DNA of 64,000 nucleotides from contig VXBA01000127.1 of assembly GCA_013399895.1 (NCBI GenBank), forward strand, positions 751,148 through 815,147, read 5' to 3'. The notes beneath the pieces were generated by a model, which was not told the origin of the DNA, ran no database searches, and worked only from the letters and a program-made list of their open reading frames with translations. This document shows, piece after piece, positions 50,159-62,561 of this stretch. The DNA is from Serilophus lunatus (Eukaryota; Chordata; Aves; Passeriformes; Eurylaimidae). Position 1 is the first letter of the stretch. Each line of letters begins with the position of its first letter. The translations under genes were made by a program, and so were the position numbers.

Positions 50159-52320
50159 CCTAATCTTTATACTAGTCTTACTCAGAAAAAAGGTCAGCAT
50201 TTTTTAATATCTCTCATACTGAGATTACTTTTTCTTGTATTTTCTCTCTGGGAAAAGAGTAACATGTGCAGTGGTATGTTTATGTTATATGGGGCACATT
50301 TAGAGACCTCCTTCTGCTATGCAATTCAGTCTATTTGCACTAAAGAGGCAGCCAAGCTGCAATAGGTTCTGAGTTTTGTGATAGTCCTTAGTTTCCTTTC
50401 AAGTTCAATCTATGTGGTCCTGCATCATTCAATCCCTTGAGAAAGCTAAACACTTACAATAGAAAAGTGCATTATGCCAGCAGAACAAATTTGGCAGCTA
50501 GGTAGTCAGCCTGCAGCAGGCTTAAAGATAGGAAGCCTTAAGAAGGAAGTGTAAGCATTTGATCCTCATTTGATGTTTTCTGGAAAGCCAATCAGAAAGC
50601 TGAAAAATGGCTTTATATGCTCCCAGGATGCTGTATTGCTGAAGATTCAAGCTGAATATTCTGTGTTAATTGAAGTGTAGGTTATTTCATTGCTTTTGTC
50701 CATATGGAAGTGATAAAAGCATTTAAAGGAAAGGAAAAATCAATAGATAGATGATAGGATACAGACTCCTAACCATACAGAACTAACTTGACTGCTTAGG
50801 AATGCTACTAGAAGTGAACTTGGTGTCAGTAAAGAAAACCATTTGGGGACTTTAATTTACCTCTGTGAATGTGAGTCTTGCACTCTGCAAGATTTTCATA
50901 ATGTTCTCCTTTGCTTTTCTACAAAACTGATTGTTTAGTTAGTAGTATCAGTAAATGGTGGGAACAAAACTGGCAAAAATAAACACTGGGAGACATTGAA
51001 AAGAGAGGTGGAGTCTCTTTTTGCTATACTTCAGGACAGATTTAAACTGTTTTAGTGAACCTCTTGAGCCCTACTTTCAGATGGCATTGCTATAGCTCAT
51101 ACTTGAGACGGCCAAATGCTGCAGAGACATCCCAGCAGATGGGAATACCATTGAAAGCAGCTGATCAATCATAGTCAGTGCTGTACCTATTCCCATTATA
51201 TCTTGCAACCTACTTCCACACCTGGCTGTTTTCAGGTTATAACTTATGCTGAGTCTGTAGTGAGCCTTTGCCTTGTTTCTCTTTCTGCTTGCTTATTCCT
51301 GAGAAGCTGGGTGTTGGACTGACAGCAAGTTGAATCAATACCAAACTCTTCAAGGATCAGCAGGCAATTGGATGTGACAAAGACAAGGCTCTTCTACAGA
51401 ATGAGTGTTTTGATCTGAGGCAGTATAGGCTGGTTGTGGCTCTCTTCCAGCAGCCAAGAGATGGCTCACGAGTGCTCAGTGAAGCTTCTGCCTCAGCCTG
51501 GGGTTGTTTTGTGAGTGAATATGCTGAGCACTGGCAGTGCAAGCAGGATGGTAACTGGGGTGCTGTGTGTGATGTGCCCTTAGTAAGAAAAAGTGACCCA
51601 TCAAATTTTGTTTTCACATGATGGCTCTATGTAAGAGTTTACTGTAGTTAAGATGGGGCTAGTATATGGCCACCATTAATTAAAAATGGCAGGTGATGCA
51701 CAAAAGTAGGAACGGACAGTCATCTTCAATTGTAACAGTAACAATAGCTTTTAGAACCACATTTCAAATACTGATAGACAGCGTACAATGCAATACCATG
51801 ATGAAAAACAGAATTTCAAATGAGTAACTAGTGGCCTCAGGCTACCTTTCAAAGGAAGCTGCATTTACGGGTATGCTTTTCCATTCTGCTAAATTGTATT
51901 TGACACAGAATTTCTAGTAAATACACAAATAATTCAGAAATTATTGAAAAATTCCGTATTGTCCCCAGTTTTTCTTATCATGATTGACCTGAATTTCTTC
52001 TAAGTCAACAGAAAGATTGCTGTGATGCCACTGAGTATCCTTTAAATTCTACCTGTCAGTTCCACTGAGATTACTTGCAGATATTAAGGCCGAATAGGTT
52101 TATGCAGATCTCAGCTGATATTTATTGAATGCAATCTTGGTAGGAGATATAAATAAATTGTGATTTTTCCTTTTTCCAAGAAGAAAATGACTAATTTTTT
52201 ATATGTGATGCAAAGTTTGCAGTGCTCAACCAAAAGTGTTCCTAAGTATCCTGGATTAAGGACTAAGACTCCTTTTATATGAGACAAAAACCAATTAGAG
52301 GCAACACCAATTTATTATGC
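50159..52320. other. Unique non-coding sequence
   Basis: No gene or repeat is recognised. Open frames reach 86 codons (51357-51617, minus strand), with an overlapping frame on the other strand and no known domain. Confidence 0.55.
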
Positions 52321-52400
52321 AATATATATAATACCTATTCACACATATATATATATATATGTATTTGTATATATCGTGAGTGTCTGTATATATATTTAAA
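52321..52400. repeat. TA-rich simple sequence
   Basis: A cluster of AT dinucleotide runs: (AT)8 at 52345-52360 plus shorter TA runs around 52322, 52368 and 52388. It is likely length-variable. Confidence 0.85.
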
Positions 52401-52915
52401 TTAAAAGAAAAAACAGGGAACAAAAGTCAGAGTATAACCAAGAAACCAAACACAATTCAAGACAAAAAGAACACCCCTTTTTTTCCCAATGCCCTGGGAT
52501 GCAGTGATGCCTATGGTGCTCAGGGAGCGCTGGCAGCTCCTCAGGGGCAGTGGAGTTGCAGTTGCTCTGTGGTGGCCGCTGGGAGACACCGTGGGGGAGG
52601 CAAAGGCTGCAAAGGGGTGACACAGTGTCTCTCCCGTGCCTCTGAAAATTGAGGGGAGGTGGAGAAATCCCGGGAACCAATGAGAAGAGTCACGGCGCTG
52701 CCGTCGCCCACCACAACCTGCCACTGACCGATGGACATGAGGAACTCCGACCTCTGCCGACAACACTGGGGCTCCGACTGCACTCCTCGACCACCACATT
52801 AAAAAGAGGGTGGGCGTCTGGTATGGTGCTCGTGGGAGCAGGCTGCCCCCATCTCCTCTTCCCCTCTGCACTCATCAAGCAAGAGGGAAAAGGTTTTAAG
52901 CATGTCATTATAACA
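52401..52915. other. GC-rich patch, possible decayed LTR or insertion
   Basis: The base composition changes sharply from the AT-rich surroundings to GC-rich with several CpGs at about 52480-52880. Several overlapping open frames of 80-156 codons lie on both strands (longest 52401-52871, minus). None has a recognisable domain, so composition is the likely cause. On the minus strand the patch leads into a TA-rich tract, then AATAAA (complement of 52311-52316), a GT-rich stretch and ATATAAAAGG (complement of 52271-52280). That order loosely recalls an LTR polyadenylation region, but no paired TG/CA ends or target duplication were found. It could equally be an old CpG island or a foreign insertion. 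Confidence 0.3.
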
Positions 52916-55900
52916 GTAAGTCTGTAATAAAGACCCTGAACATATTCCAAAACTTAAGAGTAAACCAATAAATAGTAAATATTGTAATTAAATCTAGATC
53001 AACAATAAAATTTGAATATTTACAGTGTTATTATGCTGAAAAAACAGTTTGAAATATTAGGAACCCACGTTATTTTTCTAAAGAAATAAACTCCTGTGTC
53101 TGCCTCCATCCAATTCTACATTCAAAGCCACAGGACTTAGGTAATAGGAAAGTAAAAAAAAAATCTTTTCTTAACAAATGTTTTCTGTGCTTTGGCAGCA
53201 GACATCTGTTATGGCTGAATGTTGCTAACACTGAAAAAGGTGCAACCACTACATCCAGAGACCAGACTTCTAGAGATACTACCTTGCTGAAAGCTTGGGA
53301 AGAACATAAATTTATTGGGTTTCTAGAATGAAATTTGGCTTTCTTGTCCCATCTCATCACCTAGCCTAGACGTTCAATCTTATTTTCTCTTATTTAGTTA
53401 TTGTTTTATATTATCTGTGTCAACAGCCTTTCTTATCTTCTGGATTAGCTAAGTTTTCTCTAATTTATACTTTATCTGATGTTCCAGAGTGTTTTCTTAT
53501 TAACAGTGAGCAAAGTGTCAAGTTTCCCTGATTTTTCAGATTTGCTTCTTACATCTTTTCATTTCCTTAATAAAGAGACCATTGCATTTGTAGTGTTGAG
53601 GAAATTACCTTTTCTTCAAGCACAAGTCATACACTTCTCCATTATAGAAGTTATTGCTTAAAGAAAAAAAATTCAAAACACGTCAGGATAAAACAGGGAT
53701 CTTTTTTCTGTGTGACTGAACCAGCATCTAAAGTATCCTTCCAATGGAAGTCAGCAGAGGTACATCAGGCTCCTGTATTTCAATTTTTTTTAAAATTGGC
53801 TCAGCATTGCCTATCTTGCCAGGAAAACTCAGAGAACATTCAAAATTACCTTTGAGGGTTTTTTTACATTTCATCCTTTATAAAAGAAAGGAAGAAACAA
53901 ATGACACATGAAAAGAATGCTCTGATGTTTAAATGTTTGTCATACGGAAAACAAAGTCCATGATCTTTTCTTTGAAGTTAATTTGGGCATTTTGGAGCAA
54001 ATTGCTTCATTCTGCATTCTAGAAGGATTTTTTATAATGGCCTACTTGGAACAGCTTTTTACAGACTATTTTAGAAGGAGACCCATTATAGCTCCATTAA
54101 AATCACAGTAAATCAATACATTGACAGTGTTTTTTTGTCTGTTGACTGTCACAGCATTTCCTGATTGAATTCATGCAACGAACAACCTCTCTAGAACTGA
54201 TCTTGTAAACTTCTTGGAAACATAAAACACACTGAGGATACAAGTATCTAACAAATAGACACAAAATTTTAATTCTTTTTTTCACATTCCTTTTGTGTTA
54301 GAAGCTGGACTGAAGGACTCTCGAAGGGATTCTTCTTGTCTCCTTTTGTCTTCCTTCTAAAAATGATGCATATATTTAAAATAAATGTTCTGTGAACCCA
54401 CTGAATGTGGAAAAAGAAAGAGGCAGCTCCAGCAGGTGATTTTTCTTGTTCTCAGATGAGTGTCAGGTAGGTAGCTTCCCTGGAGAGGAACCTCCTTCTA
54501 TCTTTTGCCGGATGAGTTTGTGAGGGAGCACTTGTACCATCTTAAATGAATCTTTCCAGAAAAAAAAATAAAAAATCCAGGCACAGATTTCAGCATAGGG
54601 TATTTCCCTGGGGGTCTTTTCTTCTGTCACATTATCCCAATAATGGAGAAAGTACCAGGTTTTGAAACCTCTCAAAACACTTTTGTAGACCTGATGTCAT
54701 AACCAAGTATAGAACAAGTAAAAGCAAAAAGGAAATTTTGGCATAAACACTGTAAATACACTGCAAATATTTTCATATTTGTTTAATCAGTGTCATTTTA
54801 ATATTTTCTCCAAATCAGAGATCCATAAATCAAAGAGAGTATAGGGCAGAAATAGACTAAAATTGTTCTGATGCATATCCATAATTTCTTGTGAAACCAG
54901 AAGGGATCTGTGGCTACTCAAACCAATGCCACTGTCTCCAGACCTTTTTGATGACTGTAAATGTAGTGTATTCCCAAGTGATTATTCTGTACTCTCAGGC
55001 ACCAAGAAGATATGCGATCATTTCAGTGAAATCAATGTAGTCAAGATTATATTTCATAAAAGGCACCAACTTATTGATCATGACATCAGTTTTAATAAAT
55101 TTTTATAAAGGTTTTAGTTCATGTTTAAGCCACTGGTGTGGAGGCAGAAAACTTCCTGGAGATTTAGGAAGAGTTACATGATCATGCAGTAAAAATGTCA
55201 AAATATTAATAATAAAAAAATTGATCTTTTCTCCTGTTAATATAGGTTGTATCTTACAGAGGATAGCTGGTTTTAAAGGTACTCAGGGCTCAGTCTTCAT
55301 TACTGTCCTCAGAGATAGGATGAACGTGAAATAGTCACTTATATTGGATAGTTACTAGAGAGGCCTTATAGGTCTTTAAAGTCATTAATTTCGCTGAAAT
55401 CTCTCCTGAAATGCAAAGAGTAGCAATCATGTCTTCTAAAATCCTGAATATTTACTTCCGTAGTTCTGTGATTTATTTATTGAATGTTTTATAAATGTAG
55501 TTGCAGAACAGTACGGGTAGGTTGTCTTCAGGCAATGTCCACAGTCATGAAAAAGACATTATTTACTTCAATACCATGAACAATAAGCTTGAGACAAAAA
55601 TTCAGTTTACATCAAGACAATTCTAAAATATATATATATATCCATAGAGAAAAACTGATTTTTAAGTCAATGTCACTGGGAAAGGTGAAGAGCTGTACAG
55701 AAAAGTAGATTTTCAAATTTTGTTTGTTTTTGGTTTTGTTTGTTTTCATCTTAGCCAGTGAACTCTTCCCATCTGCTTGAGCAACACAGTGCCATCATCT
55801 GTCTTAACTCACATATGCTGGTCTTGCACACTTGCAACTTTCTGAAGGCAGAGATTTGCCATGACTTCTCCTGGGAGTATTTCTGAAGTATTTGTGTTAT

Positions 55901-57860
55901 TTTTGCATATAAGATGCCCACTTTTTTTGTTGAAGTTTTCATAAATTAAGAGATTTTTCATCTTGACGTAAGTTACCCTTTTGAAATTAAATCCTGCCTT
56001 ACTGAAACAGAAAATGTTTTCAGTGGGTCCAAAATTTTATTCCTACTTCAACCGCCAATAGTATAGCATCTATACAGAGATTTAGCTATCATTATAGGTC
56101 TATGAAGTGCAAACCTTTAATTGCCCATGAGGTTACACGAGAGAGAAAATAGTGTCTTAAGTGTCATTATCTTTTCAAACTTGCCTTTGTTGGTTTTTTT
56201 TTTCCCCTCCTCCATACTAATGGCAGCCTGGGGCACTGCAGGGCCGGGCCAGGCCAGGCTCTGCTGCTCACACCAGTTTTCCCTCCCTTCCAGGGATGGC
56301 GGGTCCTGTATTCTATTCTCTCTTATTTTATGTGAGGAGAAAAATCCTAGTAGGGGTTTTCCTTCTAAAATAATAAATTATATTATTAGGTGCCCTAATG
56401 TCATCTGATGACTCACAGCGAAAGTTCTCTTTTATGGCCAATTGACACCAAATGGTAAGAACAGACCTGAGGGTAGACTGTGCAGATTAATTTTTTTACA
56501 GCTGAACTAAGCCAGCACACCAGGTATGTAATTCCACCAGACATTACTAATTTCGAGGCAAATATGAATGCTTGTTCTTTCAATGAACGCAATGAAGCAC
56601 TATCAGGCTTATGGACCTGGGTCCTTGAACCAAGCTTTTTTCAGTACTGCGATCAAATGTTTAACTAATATGATATCTAATAAACAGAGAACGCACTGCA
56701 CTGGCCTTTGCACTGTAGAAACAACTACTTCATAGCTTTCTTTCATTTTCTGTGATTACATTCTAAAGATAATATGACTAAATGGAAATTTCCAATCAAA
56801 AGCATTCAATAAAAAAAACACACCTGTCAATCTAGAAAACTATCCTCATTTAAGAGTTGGTGCTTTCTGTTTGATTAGTTATGCCAATGTCAGTAAGTTC
56901 TGTCACCTTTAAAAGATTTTCCTCTGCTTATATTGGAGTGATACATCCCTAGCAGTGTGTTTCACCCCAGCTATGCATGCACGAAGATATTATGCATTTG
57001 CAGAGGTGGCTATCAAGCCTAGGTCTTTCTCTTCCCAGGCCACAGATGCTTCATCAGCCAGTTCTTGTTCAGAATAGTGACCCGGGATTCCAAGTTATCT
57101 TGCACTTTGCTCACACATAGTCCTCAGACAAAACTCCCTAACGCATCCTTCCCCATCCCCTTGCAGCCTTGTCAATGCATTCACTCATTATGTTCGCTTG
57201 CAGCTCAGGAACTGTTTCTTCTTTCCAGGCTTCAGAGCTTTCTGTAATGTAGTAAATATGTTATTGATTTAGGACCTAATTTCAGAGGGCTCATTCATAT
57301 GATTAAAATAAACATGAGAATTGGTCTACAGCATCAACTCTTCTCTGGGTCATCCTGGAGTTAGAGATCCCCCCCACAAGAATATAGGGACCACAGAGGT
57401 CCCTATACAAGTTCGCTATCTGAACACAGTTCTGTGCAGCTATCTGTCCTGTCTCTGACTATGACTAAATTGGTATTTCCAGGTAAAATATAAGAAAATG
57501 ATGCTTCTCTTAAATACTCCATGAGCCTTTGACTTCTAGCAGCTCAGGGGAAATTTTGAGTTACAGTTGCTAAGAATTTGGTAACTGTCTGTGGATTTCC
57601 ATCTCACGAAAATGTAAACAGTCCTGTTGAACTTTCAGTAAGTGCACCATCCTGGGCCAATGAGTCCCACAGCTCAGTTAGGACCTTTTGTATGTTTCAT
57701 GACTGCTGCTTATCACATTTTCTGTAGTATAGATGTTTTTGAAGTTGTTTTCTAACTTTAAGTTGTGTAAGCACATTATATATATAATAATGACAAATCA
57801 TATTACATTATAATTCCTGATACAATCTTATTTGTCATACCATATTATACTACACTATAC
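52916..57860. other. Unique AT-rich non-coding sequence
   Basis: No gene is recognised. Open frames are at most 96 codons without domains. A small GC-rich stretch at 56220-56310 is followed by a 3'-splice-like pyrimidine tract, discussed as a finding. A short TA run is at about 55628-55641. Confidence 0.55.
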
Positions 57861-57880
57861 TGCATTGCATTGCATTGCAT
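57861..57880. repeat. (TGCAT)4 microsatellite
   Basis: Four perfect TGCAT units, preceded by looser 'tactacactatactgcat'-type text. A short simple repeat. Confidence 0.9.
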
Positions 57881-58125
57881 ATTTGGGGTTTTTATAACCT
57901 ACATAGATAAATGAAAAACAGTGGAGCCAATTAATTCAGATAGACTATGTGCAGCTTGGCCCAAGATGGAATCAAGAACCGCAGTTCCTTCTACACATCT
58001 GCATCAAATTAAAAACATAAACTGCTTCAGGGTCTTGCATTTCACCACATTAACTATTTTACCACGGAAAGTTATGAGACTTGTCACTGGCTTCCATGGG
58101 AGCAGTACTGAGCCACACATGAACT

Positions 58126-58208
58126 ATTCAAGGTCACACAGCTATAAAGAATTGGATGCAGGAAATGAAACTTTATCTCCTGACTCCTTGTGTATTGCTT
58201 TAGCCTCA
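58126..58208 (-). repeat. Ancient MIR-type SINE fragment (reverse)
   Basis: Read on the plus strand, 'attcaaggtcacacagctat' is followed by 'gatgcaggaaatgaaact' and 'ctcctgactccttgtgtatt', then 'gctttagcc'. This is the order seen in reversed MIR-family SINEs: AAGGTCACACAGCTAGTAAG, then GGGATTTGAACC, then CTGACTCCAGAGCC and the final tRNA-like part. The element therefore lies on the minus strand. It is highly diverged and covers the CORE-proximal part only. Confidence 0.6.
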
Positions 58209-61200
58209 AAGTGAGACTTTGTTCCTTTGTTGTTTTTTAAAAAATGTTTTGACCAAAACCATGTTATTTTCCCCATAGTGCTGCACAAATAATTCCTCTT
58301 ATAGCATATCTTGGTTACATTTCTTATACATTTTTGATCTAAAAAGCAAAATAACACACATTATCTTGCAGCTAAGTAAGTTCCCTGTTGAAAAATTCGT
58401 AGAGCAATTTTGTACTTCCTATTGATCGGACCTTCCAATAGTATTGTAAAGCAAAATCCAATCTAATATGACAGGAATCGAAATCAAAAATCTTGTTCCA
58501 TGCTTTCTCACATTTTTGGATATCTTTGAATAAGCTAGCAGGAAAGTGAGGACTTCTCCATGGCCCTGTGGTGTTTAACACAGGAAGAAAATCCATTGGA
58601 TAGTTTGTTGGTGATCAAGACCTTTGTCTTCAGCTACCTCCTCTGGAACATGTGGAAAGACACGTGACTGTAGCCATATCTCCTGTTCATTTTACAGTAA
58701 AATCTTGTTGAAGTGTGAGCAAAGGATTTGTGAAAAATACATTTCGATATTTATAATGCCAAAATCCATCCATCCTCCACCAACACTTCCCAAAACAACC
58801 TAAGCCTTTTGGGAATACTTCTTGCCCATATTGTTTATATTGGGGATCATCACTGACAGCTAGTCAGAAACATGAAAGTATTCTAAAGGCAGAGTATTTT
58901 TTATAATGACGTGCTCCCATGCTGCCAAATAGGCCAGATGGTATGGCAAGAGAAAAAACAACTTGGAAACAAAAAAGCAGTAATCCCCATTATGATGTTC
59001 ATCTCTAAAAACTCTCTGAAGGCGCTTTATAAACCCATTTTCAGGAAATGAATCCATACAAGGTATGGGCTTAGGAGGGTGAAAACAGCATAAGCTGCTA
59101 TTTATGTATGCTGACCTCAGAAACTATATTAGATTGCCTGTCAGTCTCTGTAGAATGAATCAAACAGCCCCTGACATAGGAGATTTATTCCTTTGTTTGT
59201 GTCATTTCGTTCCCGGAGATAGCTGTAGAATTACTGCTGTTTGCTGACAGACAGAAGTGTGGCTATCACCTTGGACAAATCAAGAAAATCGGACAGGGAT
59301 TTTTTTAAATTATAATGGAAAACAAACAGGAATTACAAATTTTATTATGGAATGCTGCTTGATAATTATCTAACATATGTGGGAGACGTAGAGTACTACA
59401 ATTAGGGCTTGGGATAGGATGCATCATTAGTCAATGCAGTTCCCAGGTTTGGACTATTCCAGAACTGACAATACAAGTCTACCATTTCTCTTTGTCACTG
59501 CATTTGGTCTTTGTTGGTAGAAAGGAAAGCAGGACATGGAAGTGCTTCTTTGTAGTCAGATAGAGACAACACTTTCTTATTTCCTGTCATTTACTCAGAA
59601 TGTGTTACAGTGACACAGATGTTAAAATGCCTACCAACTAACCTATATGTGGAAAACTCTATCTGAGAGCTCTTCTCCCTCTTGTTCTTGGAGTGATGAC
59701 TCACTCTAAAATACTACCGTTTCACTTAAAAATATGACAACGTGTCAAAGGGCTATTGGGGACTCAGGGCCCTATTGCTTCTTGTGGAAGAGCCAAAGGG
59801 CCACCTACATAAGATCCTGGTCTCCATTCCTTCTTGATCACCTCATAGGATCTGCCAGGGTATTAGGCGATGTGATTCTGGATCATAATCCACTCTGGCT
59901 ATAGGAATTCACATTTTCTCTGCTTTTAACTTCAGTAGCCAGTAATCAAATGAAATTCCAAGCTTTATATTAAACAAGCCCCATGTCAGCAAGGACTGCC
60001 CTATAACTGAGTGATGACAAATTTAAACCAGTTTGAATTCAAATTCCTGCCCTCTTCAAATAACTTTGAAATTATTTTCACACCATTTCCCCAAGCAGGC
60101 ATGATTATTGCTATATAGAATGTGAACAAATGTGTTTGAAATAATTCAGTTTTTGAAAGCATCCAACATGCAGACTATTTTCTTATCTAGTACACAAAAT
60201 ATAATGAACAACATTGAAGCACTGATAAGTGTTCATTTTCAACAGAAATAAATACTGAATCCTACCAAACCTTTAAAATTAATAATTTTACTTTGATTAT
60301 AATATGCTAATAATGTTAATAATTATATGTTAATATGTTAATAATTATGTGTTATTTTATTCCCTGGATGTAGCTGCATCCTAGAGAGTTGACAGAATAA
60401 ATCCTCTTGATGCCCTGCTTGCAAAAATCTTGTCTGTTAGTGAAGGCTTGCTAACAGCGATATAGATTATTATAGCACTTGGACTTTCTTTTTCAGTTGT
60501 AGGTCTATGTCTTCAGATTTTCATAAAATGATTTTTCTCCTTAAAAACACAAAAGCTATCTGAAGACTGAACATTTCTAATGTCTGTCCTTCTACCCTTT
60601 GAACAATTTTCATGCTGTTTTTCACAAACTCTCTGACCGCATTTTTTAGGCTTCTGGCTGGAAGCTTTGTCCTAGCTCTATATCATCTTAATGGTTTGTG
60701 ATCCGATAGTTCAGCGAACTTCTGCATTGTCTTGATTTTATTTCCAAGCCTTGAATCCTGATCTGAGGCTGTCTCCTCTGCTCTGACTCTTCTAATTGCC
60801 TTTTTCTCTAATCCCTATTATACTCTGCTTGGGTACTCCACAAATCCACCAAAATGGTATCTCTGACACTGGAGACATAGCTTTGTTATTGCTTCACAAA
60901 GGATGTTGAGCCCAGTTCACATGCTCAAAGACTTCTTGACAGGATCTGTGGCTACTAACGTACACTGACTGTAGTGGTGTAAGTTACTTTGCAGAAAATA
61001 ATAGAAACAGAAGAAGAGTGAGTGAAAGAAAAAGCTGAAAGTCTTTCCCCAGGTCCATCCAGGAGAAGTGTCGAGGGTCCCTTGTCAAACATTCTCTCCA
61101 GATGCCCTCTCCAGTGCATCAGGTTCCCTCCCTCAGGTAAAAAAAAGGTCTCCTGTGATAAATATATTTTCTCTTTTCAGAACCTGCTCAAACCCTCTCT

Positions 61201-61294
61201 TGTTGTTCTTGCTTGTGGTGCTATTAGCAGTGACAGAAGCATGCTTTGATGAGGGGGAGGTGCTGCTCTTGATTGTTAAGCTCGGTACAATATT
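58209..61294. other. Unique AT-rich non-coding sequence
   Basis: No gene is recognised; open frames are at most about 77 codons. The block 59100-59380 has few simple repeats and looks like typical vertebrate conserved non-coding sequence, but this is an impression. A repeated 14-mer near 60313 is listed separately. Confidence 0.5.
60313..60348. repeat. AT-rich direct repeat
   Basis: atgttaataattat occurs at 60313-60326 and again at 60335-60348, with related 'atgttaat' text between. It is a low-complexity local duplication. Confidence 0.85.
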
Positions 61295-61893
61295 ATCATA
61301 GAATCATAGACCCATAGAATATTAAGGGGTTGGAAGGGACACTAAAGATCATCTAGTCTCAACCCCACCTGCCATGGGCAGGGATACCTCTCACTAAACC
61401 AAGTTGCTCAAGTCTTATCTTGGGTTTTAACACTGCCAGGTTTGGGGCGTCCATAACCTCCCTGGGTAACCTGTTCTAGTCTTTTACCACCCTCACAGTA
61501 AAGAATTTCTTCCTAATATCTAACCTAAGTCTCCACTCTTTCAATTTGTATCCATTACTCTTTGTCCTATCATTACAGTTCCTGACAAAGAGGCCATCTC
61601 TGGCTTCCCTGTAGGCCCCTTTCAGATATTGGAAGATTGTTATGAGGTTTCCTTGCAACGTTCTCTTCTCTGGGCTGAGCAGCCCCAACTTTCTCTGCCT
61701 GTCTTCATAGAGAAGGTGCTCCAGTTCATTCTCTTCTTGGCTGCTCTCAATCACTTCTCTGCTCAGCCTGTAGGTATGTCTGGGGTTGCCATGACGCAGG
61801 TGTAGGACCTTGCGCTTCACTTTGTTGAACTTTGTGAGGTTTGCATCAGCCCACCTCTCAAGTCTGTCAAAGACCCTCTGAATGGCATCACGT
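61295..61893 (-). mobile_element. CR1 LINE 3' fragment with internal deletion
   Basis: The element starts at the low-coordinate side with the 3' tail 'atcatagaatcatag' and continues 'aaggggttggaagggacact', 'cacctgccatgggcaggg' and 'cctcacagtaaagaatttct', all standard CR1 3' UTR and ORF2-end text in reverse. The C-terminal part of the reverse transcriptase follows. Near 61730-61742 the text jumps from the segment matching 'ctgtcttcatagagaaggtg' to 'ctgctctcaatcacttctct', skipping a few hundred bases present in other CR1 copies. After the jump it continues to about 61893 ('accctctgaatggcatca'). Confidence 0.93.
61476..61820 (-). pseudogene. CR1 ORF2 C-terminal remnant, open across an internal deletion
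   Basis: A 114-codon frame reads CR1 reverse transcriptase end sequence: KVLHLRHGNPRHTYRLS, then after the deletion junction ELEHLLYEDRQRKLGLLSPE, then ITIFQYLKGAYREARDGLF and LRLDIRKKFFTVRVVKD. In intact CR1 the first block and the second are separated by roughly 100 residues (the AERDLGVLVD to VQRRA region), so that part is missing. The frame is nonetheless kept. It is a fragment without catalytic residues and has no expected function. Confidence 0.9.
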
Positions 61894-62470
61894 AAAGTAA
61901 ATCAAACACTGCAATGAAGCATTGAAGAAAGAGGAGATTTCCATGCCAATGGCAAAAAGAAGAATCTGCTATAAAGACACTAGCGGGGTTTGTATGTGCA
62001 AGGCCATGAGAACAACAACATGAGAGCAATAGCATTAGAGCAAAAAGGAAAAAATACCACCCTGGAGAATATGAGTGAAAGGGTACAGAGCTGGTAGTGA
62101 AAGGCAGGCTGTGGAGTTGTGACTGCAGGGCCCACAGCAATGAAAAAGGTATCTTGGACACTGAGCAACACAACGAAGTCCAAGAGTTTCTCTCACTTTT
62201 TCACTTCTTACATGACAATATATTTCAAGTTGCATTCTTTATAGGATTGTTAAATATGTTATATATTATATATTATTATATAATACAAATCTCTTTAATA
62301 CACTATGATAACTTTCCTGTTCTTCCTCACTTAGCTGTAGAGTGCTAAACAAGCCTCAGGCCTGTGACAGGCAATATTATAGAATAGTTTCTGAAGCATG
62401 AGGGAAAGATGGGTGTTTTTCTATTCTTGATGTGCTCTGAAAAGTTAATTGAGAGATGAATGAAGAAAAG
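61894..62470. other. Unique spacer between CR1 and LTR
   Basis: About 580 bp without a gene. Overlapping frames of 66-118 codons on both strands show no domains. A TA-rich stretch lies at 62252-62285. If the LTR at 62471 were the 3' LTR of a provirus, no viral gene would lie here; if it were the 5' LTR, a primer-binding site should begin just below 62471 on the minus strand, and none is seen. Confidence 0.55.
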
Positions 62471-62533
62471 TGTTGTAATATGGGTCCAGCAGAGATAGAA
62501 GCGAGCGAGCCAAGGGTTCAACCAGGAAGACTT

Positions 62534-62539
62534 TTTAAT
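62534..62539 (-). terminator. Polyadenylation signal of the LTR
   Basis: ATTAAA on the minus strand, about 15 bases downstream of the TATA box and about 63 bases before the LTR end. It is the common variant of AATAAA. The close spacing to TATA would put it at the start of R. Confidence 0.45.
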
Positions 62540-62553
62540 GAGAAACCCTACAA

Positions 62554-62561
62554 CTTTTATA
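62554..62561 (-). promoter_or_regulatory. TATA box of the LTR
   Basis: TATAAAAG on the minus strand, about 90 bases before the LTR end. This is the normal place for the core promoter of a short-R retroviral LTR. Confidence 0.6.

Noticed and set aside
49986..50207. 73-codon plus-strand ORF with repeated I-L-F-Y-S
   Set aside because: It is merely the translation of the pentanucleotide array.
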